Shown: one piece after another, positions 6,606 through 13,028 of the stretch | Layout: each line of letters opens with the position of its first letter | Numbering within the stretch: position 1 is the first letter of the stretch | Assembly (NCBI RefSeq): GCF_001647715.1 | Contig: NZ_CP015600.1 | Location: forward strand, 1,488,001 to 1,552,000 | Length of the DNA: 64,000 bases | Direction of reading: 5' to 3' | Source: Pseudomonas antarctica | Lineage (GTDB): Bacteria > Pseudomonadota > Gammaproteobacteria > Pseudomonadales > Pseudomonadaceae | Program-made: the position numbers and the translations under genes | Notes under the pieces: model-generated | Seen by the model: only the letters and a program-made list of their open reading frames with translations | The model's database searches: none | What the model was told of the DNA's origin: nothing

Positions 6606-6701
6606 TAGGTAATGCCTAATTATTTAAAGAAATTTCTCCTGCTGGTTATTCCGCTTTTAGTGGTGACATTCAGATCGGGGCTGATATAAGCTTTGCCTAA
6701 G
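6581..6701. promoter_or_regulatory. Left operator array (three sites)
   Basis: AAGCTAATGCCTAAT at 6581-6595, ATAGGTAATGCCTAAT at 6605-6620 and TAAGCTTTGCCTAAG at 6687-6701 share the half site TTAGGC/GCCTAA with the sites at the repressor gene. The first lies inside the leftward promoter, the third directly behind the -10 of the promoter of the DUF1654 gene. Binding by the S24-type repressor is inferred from this match. Confidence 0.6.
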
Positions 6702-6717
6702 CTGTATGGATATACAG
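6663..6717 (+). promoter_or_regulatory. Promoter and LexA box for the DUF1654 gene
   Basis: -35 GTGACA (6663-6668), 16-base spacer and -10 TATAAG (6685-6690). Then comes a prophage operator (6687-6701) and, at 6702-6717, CTGTATGGATATACAG. The last matches the SOS box (CTGTAT-N4-ATACAG) with perfect arms. The promoter is therefore probably doubly repressed, by phage repressor and by LexA, and should fire on DNA damage. Confidence 0.6.
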
Positions 6718-6739
6718 CATTTAACCGGGAGGGTATTTC

Positions 6740-7051
6740 ATGGCAAAGAAGCAGGCGGTACCGGCAGCACGACAGGAAATGAGCGGCATGGCGCGCCTGG
6801 GGCTGCGCGTCTCATCAATGATCAATCACCCGATCGCCCAGGAGCGGCGGGAGGTGACGATTCATCGCCTGGACACGGACGGGGATCGGGAGTGGGAAGA
6901 GGTGCTCAGCGTGATCGCGGAGACGGACGAGCTTGAGTTGACGCTCAATGACGACGGAAGCGTGACGGTCAGATGGGAGCAGCAGGAAGTCGAATCGGCA
7001 GGGAAGGGCGAGCCGGAGCTTGATCTGGAGGAAGAGGTGGCGCCTTTCTGA
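6740..7051 (+). CDS. DUF1654 family protein, SOS-controlled
   Basis: 103 residues from ATG 6740 with CGGGAGGG upstream. The core (MARLGLRVSSMINHPIAQER, then VTIHRLDTDGDREWEEVL and LTLNDDGSVTVRW) is the signature of DUF1654, a family almost confined to Pseudomonas and their phages, with no known function. The C-terminus is acidic (EPELDLEEEVAPF). It is a single gene, divergent from the leftward operon, and sits directly behind a LexA box and a prophage operator. That suggests a role at induction or in damaged cells. Confidence 0.85.
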   Translation: MAKKQAVPAARQEMSGMARLGLRVSSMINHPIAQERREVTIHRLDTDGDREWEEVLSVIAETDELELTLNDDGSVTVRWEQQEVESAGKGEPELDLEEEVAPF

Positions 7052-7054
7052 TAG

Positions 7055-7083
7055 GCACAAAAAAGCCCGCTCAGAGGCGGGCT
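7055..7083 (-). terminator. Intrinsic terminator for the secreted-protein gene
   Basis: AGCCCGC (7064-7070) and GCGGGCT (7077-7083) with a run of A on the plus strand before the first arm. This gives a hairpin followed by six U on the minus-strand transcript of the gene at 7104. It also separates the convergent DUF1654 gene. Confidence 0.75.
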
Positions 7084-7103
7084 AGTCGGCTCTTGGCTTG
7101 GGG

Positions 7104-7574
7104 CTACCTTGTAGATTCGACCAGCTTCTTGACTCCAGCCAGATCTGAAGCGCTGATCGAACCTTCAGAATTGCAGATCTTGAATTCCACAGAACTTGCC
7201 GAGGCAATCGATTCAAGGTCTGCTCTCTGGAGCTCCAGCCTGAAGGTTTGTGAGCCGCCCATGGATTCGTAAATGCCATTGAGGTTGCGCGCCGGCTTGC
7301 CATCGACCAGCCACTGATTGTGGTGACAGTCGCTGAATGAGCTGGCACCAAAGGGCGGGACCAGCAGCGCGTAGTATCCATACGGCTTGGCGTCCTTTGC
7401 GTCAGCATAGTGTGCGTATACGTTGAAAGAGTATCCACGGCCTGGATCGGAGAACGACTCCCATGCAACTTGCTTTGAGCCGTTAAAGCGATCGACTTTC
7501 TCGGTGAGCTGACCTGCAAAAGCGATTGATGGCAAGAAAAGGGCAGCCGCGAAGACGACAGACAGTGCGCGCAT
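7104..7574 (-). CDS. Exported protein of unknown function
   Basis: 156 residues. The N-terminus MRALSVVFAAALFLPSIAFA is a clear Sec signal peptide, with cleavage expected after AFA. The mature part has two Cys (CHHNQWL and FKICNSEG), which could form a disulfide, and is beta-rich. It has its own terminator and lies between the SOS gene and the toxin-antitoxin locus, so it is probably expressed from the lysogen as cargo. No family recognised. Confidence 0.7.
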   Translation of the reverse strand: MRALSVVFAAALFLPSIAFAGQLTEKVDRFNGSKQVAWESFSDPGRGYSFNVYAHYADAKDAKPYGYYALLVPPFGASSFSDCHHNQWLVDGKPARNLNGIYESMGGSQTFRLELQRADLESIASASSVEFKICNSEGSISASDLAGVKKLVESTR

Positions 7575-7668
7575 AGAAAACTCCTGTAAATTTCGCCAAT
7601 CCTACCATTCGTGGCGTACAGCCACCATTGGCGGGCTACGGATTCAGATCGGGGAGGGCAGATACAAG

Positions 7669-7691
7669 AAGCCCGGCGCTGGGCCGGGCTT
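7669..7691 (-). terminator. Hairpin after the toxin-antitoxin operon
   Basis: AAGCCCGGC (7669-7677) and GCCGGGCTT (7683-7691) flank a 5-base loop, directly after the stop of the gene at 7695. The U tract is poor (CUUGU), so it may end transcription weakly or stabilise the 3' end. Confidence 0.55.
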
Positions 7692-7694
7692 CCT

Positions 7695-8180
7695 TTAAGC
7701 TGCAGCGTTGTCCTGGAAAGGAAGCTGTAGCTCCTCGACGTCGTACGTGAAGTCGAGAACAATTTGGATCGGCTCTTGGGCGCGATCCTTCATATTGTAG
7801 ACATCTACGTCAGTTTTCAACTGATAGCAATCGCCGACAATTTGCTGTCTGCGTTGAGCGAAGGATCTGACGAAGTGCTCGCGAGGTGCCTGCTCATCAT
7901 CTATGTCAGCCCAGAGCGAAAGTGTTTTATTCCCTTTCTTTGATCTGACGGCATGCTTTGCCCGGTAGCGCTGACCATTCTTGTTGGTTCTGTATTCTTC
8001 GCGAAAAGCTTGAGAGATATCTGAAGCAATTGCGTCGATAATGGTTTTAGTATTCGGCTTATGCAGGCCATTTTTATAAGCCCATGCCGCAATGGCGTGG
8101 GCATCAATCAAGCCATCATCACCGACTTCTTTTTTGTATCTTTCGAGATACAGTTTTATCTGGTTGGAATAAGCAGTCAT
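7695..8180 (-). CDS. Third gene of the HigBA-ImmA operon, unknown protein
   Basis: 161 residues from ATG 8180 (MTAYSNQIKLYLERYKKEVG), with GGAG upstream and 10 bases after the stop of the antitoxin-peptidase. The N-terminal half looks helical (IDAHAIAAWAYKNGLHKPNT), like a small helix-turn-helix module. The centre is basic (RTNKNGQRYRAKHAVRSKKG) and the C-terminal part beta-rich. No known family. The spacing shows co-expression with the toxin-antitoxin pair, so it may be a target, chaperone or effector of the system. Confidence 0.7.
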   Translation of the reverse strand: MTAYSNQIKLYLERYKKEVGDDGLIDAHAIAAWAYKNGLHKPNTKTIIDAIASDISQAFREEYRTNKNGQRYRAKHAVRSKKGNKTLSLWADIDDEQAPREHFVRSFAQRRQQIVGDCYQLKTDVDVYNMKDRAQEPIQIVLDFTYDVEELQLPFQDNAAA

Positions 8181-8190
8181 AAATACTCCA

Positions 8191-9309
8191 TCAGCTTGAA
8201 AGCGATCCCCAGCCATCAGCGTCAGCTGACGGTAGGACGAAACCCCTTACTTTAACTTGATGCTTTCTTAGGAAGTCATGGCGATCGAGCTTTCTTTGAA
8301 GCTGACCGACAACTATTCCAGGGTGCACCTTAATTCTTTGAGCAAACAATGTGATTTTCTGCTCTGAAAAGTACGGTTGTACACGAGACACAAAATCATT
8401 TAGCTGCTTAGTAGGAACGCAAAATTCTTGCGCAGCCTCATTGGCAAGCTTTTCACACTCTTCCAGTTCGCCATCAGAAGACCCTAAATCTAGGTCAACA
8501 ATCGGCATGCTTGAGTGCCGCCCGTCCTCCCTCAGAACGTGTTCAATCTCGTGGCGCAATACAAACCAAAAGTTATCTATCCGGTCATAACGCAAGGTCA
8601 TGCCGATCACCGGTTTGTCGTCTGATAACCAAAAGCAGGCGCCGTCAATTTTAGAGCCCGATATCGCCTCGACAAACACGAGTCGAACACCTGCCTCCGC
8701 TAAAATTCTCGGGGCATGTCTAGCTTCTTCAGCGGAGAGCAGGAGAGTTCTCAAGCTTTCTACGGCGGCTAGCAGCTTTTCTCTTTTATAAGTCGTGATG
8801 ATCTGCCTATCAGCCATAAGCCTGACACGGAAGAGCCATGCAAGCTGAAGAGCGTTAACATCTAAAGCTACATCCGTTTTCTTTGCGTAGTGGGTCAGAT
8901 TTGGATTGTCTTGTAGCGTAGGAATGTTGAAAAAGTCACAAAACCTTTGCTCAAGAACATCAAGATTTTCACTTGCTTGAATCCAGCCCCGCCTCAGCAT
9001 TTCCCGTACCGGGAACTTACTATACAAATTCGCCTTTCTAGCGACGCTGCTGTTCTCTGTCTTAACTTTAGACAGCTGGTACTGACTCTCTAAGCTCATC
9101 CAATATTCAGCAGACGTTCCGAAAGCTTCGGCAAGCCCTTTCGCAGTTTCAGGCGTTACGGCTCGCTTCCCAGCGATCAACTCACTAATAAGGCGCGGCG
9201 GGCGGTCCAGTATGTCTGCAAGCTCTTGCTGACTCCACTCTCGCGCTTCCAGCTCCTCCCGCAGGAAATCTCCTGGCGGAAACACTTCAGCAGGCACGCG
9301 TGCGCTCAT
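8191..9309 (-). CDS. higA: HigA-type antitoxin fused to ImmA/IrrE metallopeptidase
   Basis: 372 residues. Residues ~10-75 are a HigA/XRE helix-turn-helix (WSQQELADILDRPPRLISEL). The C-terminal half is an ImmA/IrrE peptidase with the zinc motif HEIEH (FVLRHEIEHVL, ~residue 250) and a downstream acidic helix (EECEKLANEAAQEFCVP) supplying the third ligand. ImmA/IrrE enzymes cut helix-turn-helix repressors, so this fusion may process itself or other repressors. It is encoded 17 bases downstream of a RelE-type toxin and should neutralise it and repress the operon through the palindrome at 9667-9681. Confidence 0.88.
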   Translation of the reverse strand: MSARVPAEVFPPGDFLREELEAREWSQQELADILDRPPRLISELIAGKRAVTPETAKGLAEAFGTSAEYWMSLESQYQLSKVKTENSSVARKANLYSKFPVREMLRRGWIQASENLDVLEQRFCDFFNIPTLQDNPNLTHYAKKTDVALDVNALQLAWLFRVRLMADRQIITTYKREKLLAAVESLRTLLLSAEEARHAPRILAEAGVRLVFVEAISGSKIDGACFWLSDDKPVIGMTLRYDRIDNFWFVLRHEIEHVLREDGRHSSMPIVDLDLGSSDGELEECEKLANEAAQEFCVPTKQLNDFVSRVQPYFSEQKITLFAQRIKVHPGIVVGQLQRKLDRHDFLRKHQVKVRGFVLPSADADGWGSLSS

Positions 9310-9325
9310 AATAATAATTCTCCTG

Positions 9326-9622
9326 TCAGTGATAGTCGGCTATTTCAACGATTCCGATGACTTTGCAGGGGTGATTTCCTCTGATTTCCAGAATTAGACG
9401 CCACTGTAAATTTAGTCTTATCGAATGCTGGCCTTCTCTGCTTCCTTTCAATTTTTCACAATGCAGGGACTTCAGAGCATAGAGATCTCTCTCATCACTA
9501 AACCCTCGGATTTGCTGCATACGCCTTCGGTAGGCGCGGACCACATCCTGTGAATGACCTGCTGTGAATCGGGCCTCGACCTCAAGCCTATCCAGGTCAT
9601 CATCGTCAAATTCAACGTCCAT
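9326..9622 (-). CDS. higB: HigB/RelE-type toxin
   Basis: 98 residues. The pattern LKSLHCEKLKGSREGQHSIR and LNLQWRLILEI, with a C-terminal VIGIVEIADYH, is that of the HigB (plasmid killer, RelE/ParE fold) ribosome-dependent mRNA interferases. The basic residues, Arg in the RLNLQWRL strand and the C-terminal YH, lie where the family has its active site. Toxin first, antitoxin second is the HigBA order. Complete length for the family. Confidence 0.85.
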   Translation of the reverse strand: MDVEFDDDDLDRLEVEARFTAGHSQDVVRAYRRRMQQIRGFSDERDLYALKSLHCEKLKGSREGQHSIRLNLQWRLILEIRGNHPCKVIGIVEIADYH

Positions 9623-9666
9623 GGCGCTACTCTAGATCAAGGTGCAAATCTCGTCAAGTGACGTCA

Positions 9667-9703
9667 TTACACCTAGTGTAAAGATGGTGTTTTATTTGTT
9701 CAA
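9667..9703 (-). promoter_or_regulatory. higBA promoter and autoregulatory palindrome
   Basis: Minus strand: -35 TTGAAC (9703-9698), spacer 17, -10 TACACT (9680-9675). A perfect palindrome TTACAC-CTA-GTGTAA (9667-9681) covers the -10 and the start site, as expected for an antitoxin operator. The repressing factor is inferred to be the HigA domain. Confidence 0.65.
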
Positions 9704-9709
9704 GCTGGC

Positions 9710-9946
9710 TCATCCTTCCCCCCGCACAATCCTTCCCGCCTTCACCTCTTCCGCATACCCCGCCAGCTTGTCCTCTGCATCCTGGTAGCTCGCTGCAATC
9801 TTCAGCAGCTCGCCAGCTTCGGCCTCCTGCCCAGCCTCGGACAATCGAACAGCGGCCTGTATCAGATCGACGCCTGACCACTTGAGTAAGGCCGCAGCCT
9901 CTTTCAGGTCGCGGCGTAGCTGTTGGTTGGGCCTGGTTAGGGGCAT
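9710..9946 (-). CDS. Small phage protein, 78 aa
   Basis: 78 residues (MPLTRPNQQLRRDLKEAAAL...), helical and charged, ending KAGRIVRGEG. It lies in the short leftward operon behind the repressor. Its first 14 codons recur as a truncated copy at 10172-10228. Unknown function. Confidence 0.6.
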   Translation of the reverse strand: MPLTRPNQQLRRDLKEAAALLKWSGVDLIQAAVRLSEAGQEAEAGELLKIAASYQDAEDKLAGYAEEVKAGRIVRGEG

Positions 9947-9948
9947 AC

Positions 9949-10137
9949 CTACTTCTCCATCAGCTTTCTGAGATCAGCTATGACGCGTTTCAGTTGCGCA
10001 GCCTGGTCCTCGGCCGTGTCCGCCAACTCACCAAGCCCACCCTCTCTGAATTTTTTGCCCTGGTCCAAAAGCGTCTGGACCACTTGCTCAAGCTGTTCGA
10101 TATGTAGCTTGGTTTGATAATCAGCGGAGTGACCCAT
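9949..10137 (-). CDS. Small coiled-coil phage protein, 62 aa
   Basis: 62 residues with a strong ribosome site (CAGGAGGTAAGCC) before ATG 10137. The sequence is largely one amphipathic helix (IEQLEQVVQTLLDQGKKF, then QLKRVIADLRKLMEK). It ends 3 bases before the start of the 78-residue gene, so they are co-translated. Unknown function. Confidence 0.65.
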   Translation of the reverse strand: MGHSADYQTKLHIEQLEQVVQTLLDQGKKFREGGLGELADTAEDQAAQLKRVIADLRKLMEK

Positions 10138-10171
10138 GGCTTACCTCCTGTACAGGTCCGGTTTTCAGCGT

Positions 10172-10228
10172 TTAACCCAGTATCGCTAGGTCGCGGCGCA
10201 GCTGCTGGTTGGGTTTGGTAAGGGGCAC
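10172..10228 (-). pseudogene. Truncated copy of the start of the gene at 9710
   Basis: GTG at 10228 opens 18 codons VPLTKPNQQLRRDLAILG and then TAA. The first 14 codons match the N-terminus of the intact gene at 9710-9946 (PLTRPNQQLRRDL), with about 85% base identity over 40 bases, and then the match stops. It is the scar of a partial duplication, immediately behind the repressor gene. Confidence 0.55.
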
Positions 10229-10231
10229 GGG

Positions 10232-11086
10232 TCACACCAGGTTGGCATTCCAGACGAGCAGAACACGTGCCTGGATGTACGTTTCATCAAGAAAGATATC
10301 CTCGGCCTTGTGCTTCCGATTGTCCGACAGCATCTTGAATTTGTCCTTGCCCTTCATTTGCAGGCGCTTGATGTACTGAAAGCCTTGGTAAGAGAAGAAG
10401 TAGATCCCGTCGCCAACGAACTCTTTGATGCTGACATCGACCAGCAGTGGATCGCCATGCTTGATGGTAGGCGTCATGGACTGGCCCCAGCCGGTGATCA
10501 TCTTCAGATGGAAGTGCTCTTTGAACTCGACGCCCATTGCACGGAGCTGGGAAGGGCTGACGCGCACGTCCTGGAGCATCTCAGGGAAGTCATGAGCGAT
10601 TTCACCGCCGCCCAGAGCTCCGCGCACGTCGTAGTGAGCAATCCATACTTCGTCGCCGACCTTTCCAGGCCGGTAGGCGTCATGCACCAATCCGCCCATT
10701 GGCTCGCCCAGAGCGTCATCTTCCGCAATAGCCAGAAGCCTCATTAGCTTGTCTTCGCCAAGACGCTTCCCAGCAAGCATTGCTCGGAACTTCTCGACGA
10801 CGGTCGAAGCAGGCTCTGGCTCCGCAACTAAAACGCCAGTTCTGGCGCCGTCTCCAATATTTTCATATGAAAAGCCTGGACGCAGACCCCAGTGCTCAGG
10901 ACCAACGACATCGGAGAAATAGGCGATCACGTCCATCAGCTTCGACTTGTCGATCCTGCCGTTTTTCACCCAGCCCTGTATCGACGGAGGCTTCACGGAG
11001 AAGTCGTCTGCGAGTTCTTTTTTCGATACGCCCTTGGCGATCCGCGCAGCTTCAATGGCTGCGCCTAATTCCGGTCCGGTAAGCAT
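10232..11086 (-). CDS. CI-type phage repressor with S24 (LexA-like) protease domain
   Basis: 284 residues. The N-terminal ~65 residues are an XRE helix-turn-helix (GVSKKELADDFSVKPPSIQG). The C-terminal part is a peptidase S24 fold with the serine in GWGQSMTPTIKHGDPLLVDV and the lysine in QYIKRLQ. RecA-stimulated self-cleavage after DNA damage is therefore expected. The gene is divergent from the Cro-like gene. The ATG lies within an operator and has no good ribosome site (only AGG close by), as in lambda cI made from a leaderless mRNA. It should maintain lysogeny by binding the TTAGGC operators at 6.6 and 11.1 kb. Confidence 0.9.
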   Translation of the reverse strand: MLTGPELGAAIEAARIAKGVSKKELADDFSVKPPSIQGWVKNGRIDKSKLMDVIAYFSDVVGPEHWGLRPGFSYENIGDGARTGVLVAEPEPASTVVEKFRAMLAGKRLGEDKLMRLLAIAEDDALGEPMGGLVHDAYRPGKVGDEVWIAHYDVRGALGGGEIAHDFPEMLQDVRVSPSQLRAMGVEFKEHFHLKMITGWGQSMTPTIKHGDPLLVDVSIKEFVGDGIYFFSYQGFQYIKRLQMKGKDKFKMLSDNRKHKAEDIFLDETYIQARVLLVWNANLV

Positions 11087-11155
11087 TGCCTAATTAAGCC
11101 TATTGCGCAGTTGGTTAGGCAATGGCTTGCCCGTGATAAGGTAATGCCTTATATT
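11080..11155. promoter_or_regulatory. Immunity switch: rightward promoter and three operators
   Basis: Operators TAAGCATTGCCTAAT (11080-11094), GGTTAGGCAATGGCT (11113-11127) and the perfect palindrome ATAAGG-TAATG-CCTTAT (11136-11152) repeat about every 28 bases between the divergent repressor and Cro-like genes. The rightward promoter is TTGCCC (11127-11132), spacer 17, TATATT (11150-11155), and its spacer is filled by the palindromic operator. The first site covers the repressor start codon, so repressor can also shut off its own gene. Confidence 0.7.
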
Positions 11156-11181
11156 CGACACAAATCTCCAGGAGAGAACTC

Positions 11182-11436
11182 ATGAAATCAGCAGAAGCGG
11201 CCAAAGAAGCATCTCGCTTGCTGGGTAGTCAGGTGGAAATGGCGCGCCTGCTGCAGGTCACTGCACCCACCGTTAATCAGTGGTGCTCCGGTGAGCGCCC
11301 GGTACCAGCAAAGCGCGCAGTTCAAATCGAAGCGTTGACCGGTGGCGTCGTAAACCGCACCGACCTTTGCCCATCGTTTCCGTGGGGCCAGATCGCTCCG
11401 GCCTCTGTTGAGGCTTCGCAGCAGTCCGCTGCCTGA
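11182..11436 (+). CDS. Cro-like regulator (YdaS type)
   Basis: 84 residues from ATG 11182 with CAGGAGAG upstream. A short helix-turn-helix (QVEMARLLQVTAPTVNQWCS, then PVPAKRAVQIEALTGG) of the YdaS/Cro type occupies almost the whole protein. First gene of the rightward transcript and divergent from the repressor, the position of cro. It is expected to lower repressor and early transcription after induction. Confidence 0.85.
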   Translation: MKSAEAAKEASRLLGSQVEMARLLQVTAPTVNQWCSGERPVPAKRAVQIEALTGGVVNRTDLCPSFPWGQIAPASVEASQQSAA

Positions 11437-11486
11437 CATCCCCGTCCGCCGCTCCATTGAAGCCAGATTAGAAGAGAGCAGTCCCT

Positions 11487-12104
11487 ATGCAAACGTCCAG
11501 TTCCAGACACACCGTACAAACCCGTGATCAGGTGCTGGTCGCCCACGCTGCAAACCAGATCGCTCGCACCAGCCTGAGCCAGGATGATTTCGCCCAGGCG
11601 CTGAGCCGTGAGATCTACTTGACCGTGCCCGCCGCGAAGATCAAAGACGCGAAAGTCCCGGACTTCGAAGAGCTGGCTCGCCTGAACGACGTGGGCGAGT
11701 TCATTAAGGCTACCGGCCGCTGGCTCAAGCGTGTTCAGCGCTGGCTTTCCGGCGATCAGGAAATGCCGTCCTGGCTGGAAGAGTCGTGGGTCAACGCCCT
11801 TGAGCCTGAATTCCGCGACCACTGCCTGAACGAGCTGGCGAGCCGCCACGGCTTGACCGGCGCCCGTCAGATGACCAGCGACCAATGCGCCAACAAAAGC
11901 TTCGGCGCGCTGATCCGTGCGCTCGGCGATGTGATCGACACCGGCAGCGAAGTCTTTGACGACCAAGTGATGTGCGAGCAGGACTTGCCGCACTTGCCAG
12001 CGTTCGCCAAGCAGTGCCGTCAGGTTGAGGCGAAGGCGGGGGAGCTGGGGCGCCGCGCTGAGCAGTTGCTCAACGGCAAACCTGCACTGAAATCCATCGC
12101 CTGA
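11487..12104 (+). CDS. Phage early protein at the cII position
   Basis: 205 residues, mainly helical, from ATG 11487 with GAAGAGAG upstream. It contains ARLNDVGEFIKATGRWLKRV and a C-terminal helical stretch (VEAKAGELGRRAEQLLNGK). It lies between the Cro-like gene and the replication gene, where lambdoid phages carry cII, but no DNA-binding family is recognised with confidence. It is followed by a terminator. Confidence 0.65.
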   Translation: MQTSSSRHTVQTRDQVLVAHAANQIARTSLSQDDFAQALSREIYLTVPAAKIKDAKVPDFEELARLNDVGEFIKATGRWLKRVQRWLSGDQEMPSWLEESWVNALEPEFRDHCLNELASRHGLTGARQMTSDQCANKSFGALIRALGDVIDTGSEVFDDQVMCEQDLPHLPAFAKQCRQVEAKAGELGRRAEQLLNGKPALKSIA

Positions 12105-12114
12105 ATTTCAAACA

Positions 12115-12148
12115 CAAAAAAAGCCACCGGACGAGGGTGGCTTCTTCT
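12115..12148 (+). terminator. Terminator between early regulator and replication gene
   Basis: GCCACC (12123-12128) and GGTGGC (12136-12141) with A-rich sequence before and TTCTTC after; on the minus strand the A run would serve as a U tract. Comparable in place to tR1 of lambda, limiting expression of the replication genes. Confidence 0.6.
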
Positions 12149-12170
12149 ACAGCGGTTAGCGAGAGAAATC

Positions 12171-13028
12171 ATGCCAAACATTGTTCCGATACACAACCCT
12201 CGGGGGTTCACCCGAATGGACAACAATTTGATGGAGTCTCTGTCGACAGTCGATCTGCCGGCCAGAGAGCTTCGCGTTGTGATGGCTATTGCCCGCCAAA
12301 CGATCGGCTTTCAACTTGAGACTCGCCGCCTGACTGCTGATGAACTGGGCAGGCTGACCAACATGCGCCGTGACGTTACCTCGAAGGCAATCAGCCATCT
12401 GCTCGAGCGCAAGATCATTTACCGCGTCGGTGGTAGCCGTGGTGAGATTGGCATTTCGCCTACCCGTGAATGGTCCTTTTACGAAGAAAAACCATCCAAT
12501 CTCACTGAGACCAAAACGTCTCACTCAGCCCAAATCGTCTCACTGAGACCTGATGCGAGTGAGACCAAAACGGCAACTTCCCTTCTTTATACAAAGAAAG
12601 AACCCCTATTAACTCTTTCTTCGAAAGAGATTAATCCGCCCCAACCAAAACCCGAACCGGCGAAGCCTGATCGCAAGGCTCCGTTCGGCATGGCCCAGTT
12701 GCTGGCCGACAACCCGCACAATGTCCCTGAGCAACTGCTGGCCGACTGGCTGACTCAGCGCAAGGCAAAGCGCGCCGCAGTGACCGCCACCGTCTGGTCA
12801 ACCGTGAACACTGAGCTGGCCAAGTGCGCCGAGGCAGGGATCACCGCCGAGGACGCAATCACCGAAGCGCTGAATTCTGGATGGCAGGGATTCAAGGCGT
12901 CCTGGGTGATCAAGCGCCTGGCGGAATCCGCACCGGCACCTGCCACTCAGTCGCGCCACACCGGTTTCGCTGAGCGTGATTACAAGTCCGGCTTGATTGA
13001 GCGGGAGGACGGGTCCTATGCGTTCTGA
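12171..13028 (+). CDS. Replication protein O-like initiator
   Basis: 285 residues from ATG 12171. The N-terminal ~100 residues (NPRGFTRMDNNLMESLSTVD, then LPARELRVVMAIARQTIGF and LTADELGRLTNMRRDVTSKA) are the winged-helix DNA-binding domain of phage O proteins (PF04492). The linker is encoded by the iterons at 12501-12574, exactly as the lambda origin lies within O. The C-terminal half should bind the helicase loader encoded next. It overlaps that gene by 11 bases. Confidence 0.88.
   Translation: MPNIVPIHNPRGFTRMDNNLMESLSTVDLPARELRVVMAIARQTIGFQLETRRLTADELGRLTNMRRDVTSKAISHLLERKIIYRVGGSRGEIGISPTREWSFYEEKPSNLTETKTSHSAQIVSLRPDASETKTATSLLYTKKEPLLTLSSKEINPPQPKPEPAKPDRKAPFGMAQLLADNPHNVPEQLLADWLTQRKAKRAAVTATVWSTVNTELAKCAEAGITAEDAITEALNSGWQGFKASWVIKRLAESAPAPATQSRHTGFAERDYKSGLIEREDGSYAF
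12501..12640 (+). other. Phage origin of replication (iterons plus AT-rich stretch)
   Basis: Three direct repeats of 19 bases start at 12501, 12520 and 12539 (first copy CTCACTGAGACCAAAACGT). A partial fourth copy (AGTGAGACCAAAACGG) ends at 12573. An AT-rich block follows at 12575-12635 (CTTCTTTATACAAAGAAAG and CTATTAACTCTTTCTTCG). Iterons within the O gene followed by AT-rich DNA is the lambda ori design: initiator binds the repeats, DNA melts beside them. Confidence 0.8.

Noticed and set aside
10147..10156. CCTGTACAGG near the strong ribosome site as a LexA box
   Set aside because: The spacing and sequence do not fit CTGTAT-N4-ATACAG.
12501..12574. Iterons as a CRISPR array
   Set aside because: The repeats are directly adjacent without spacers and lie inside a coding gene; they fit an origin.
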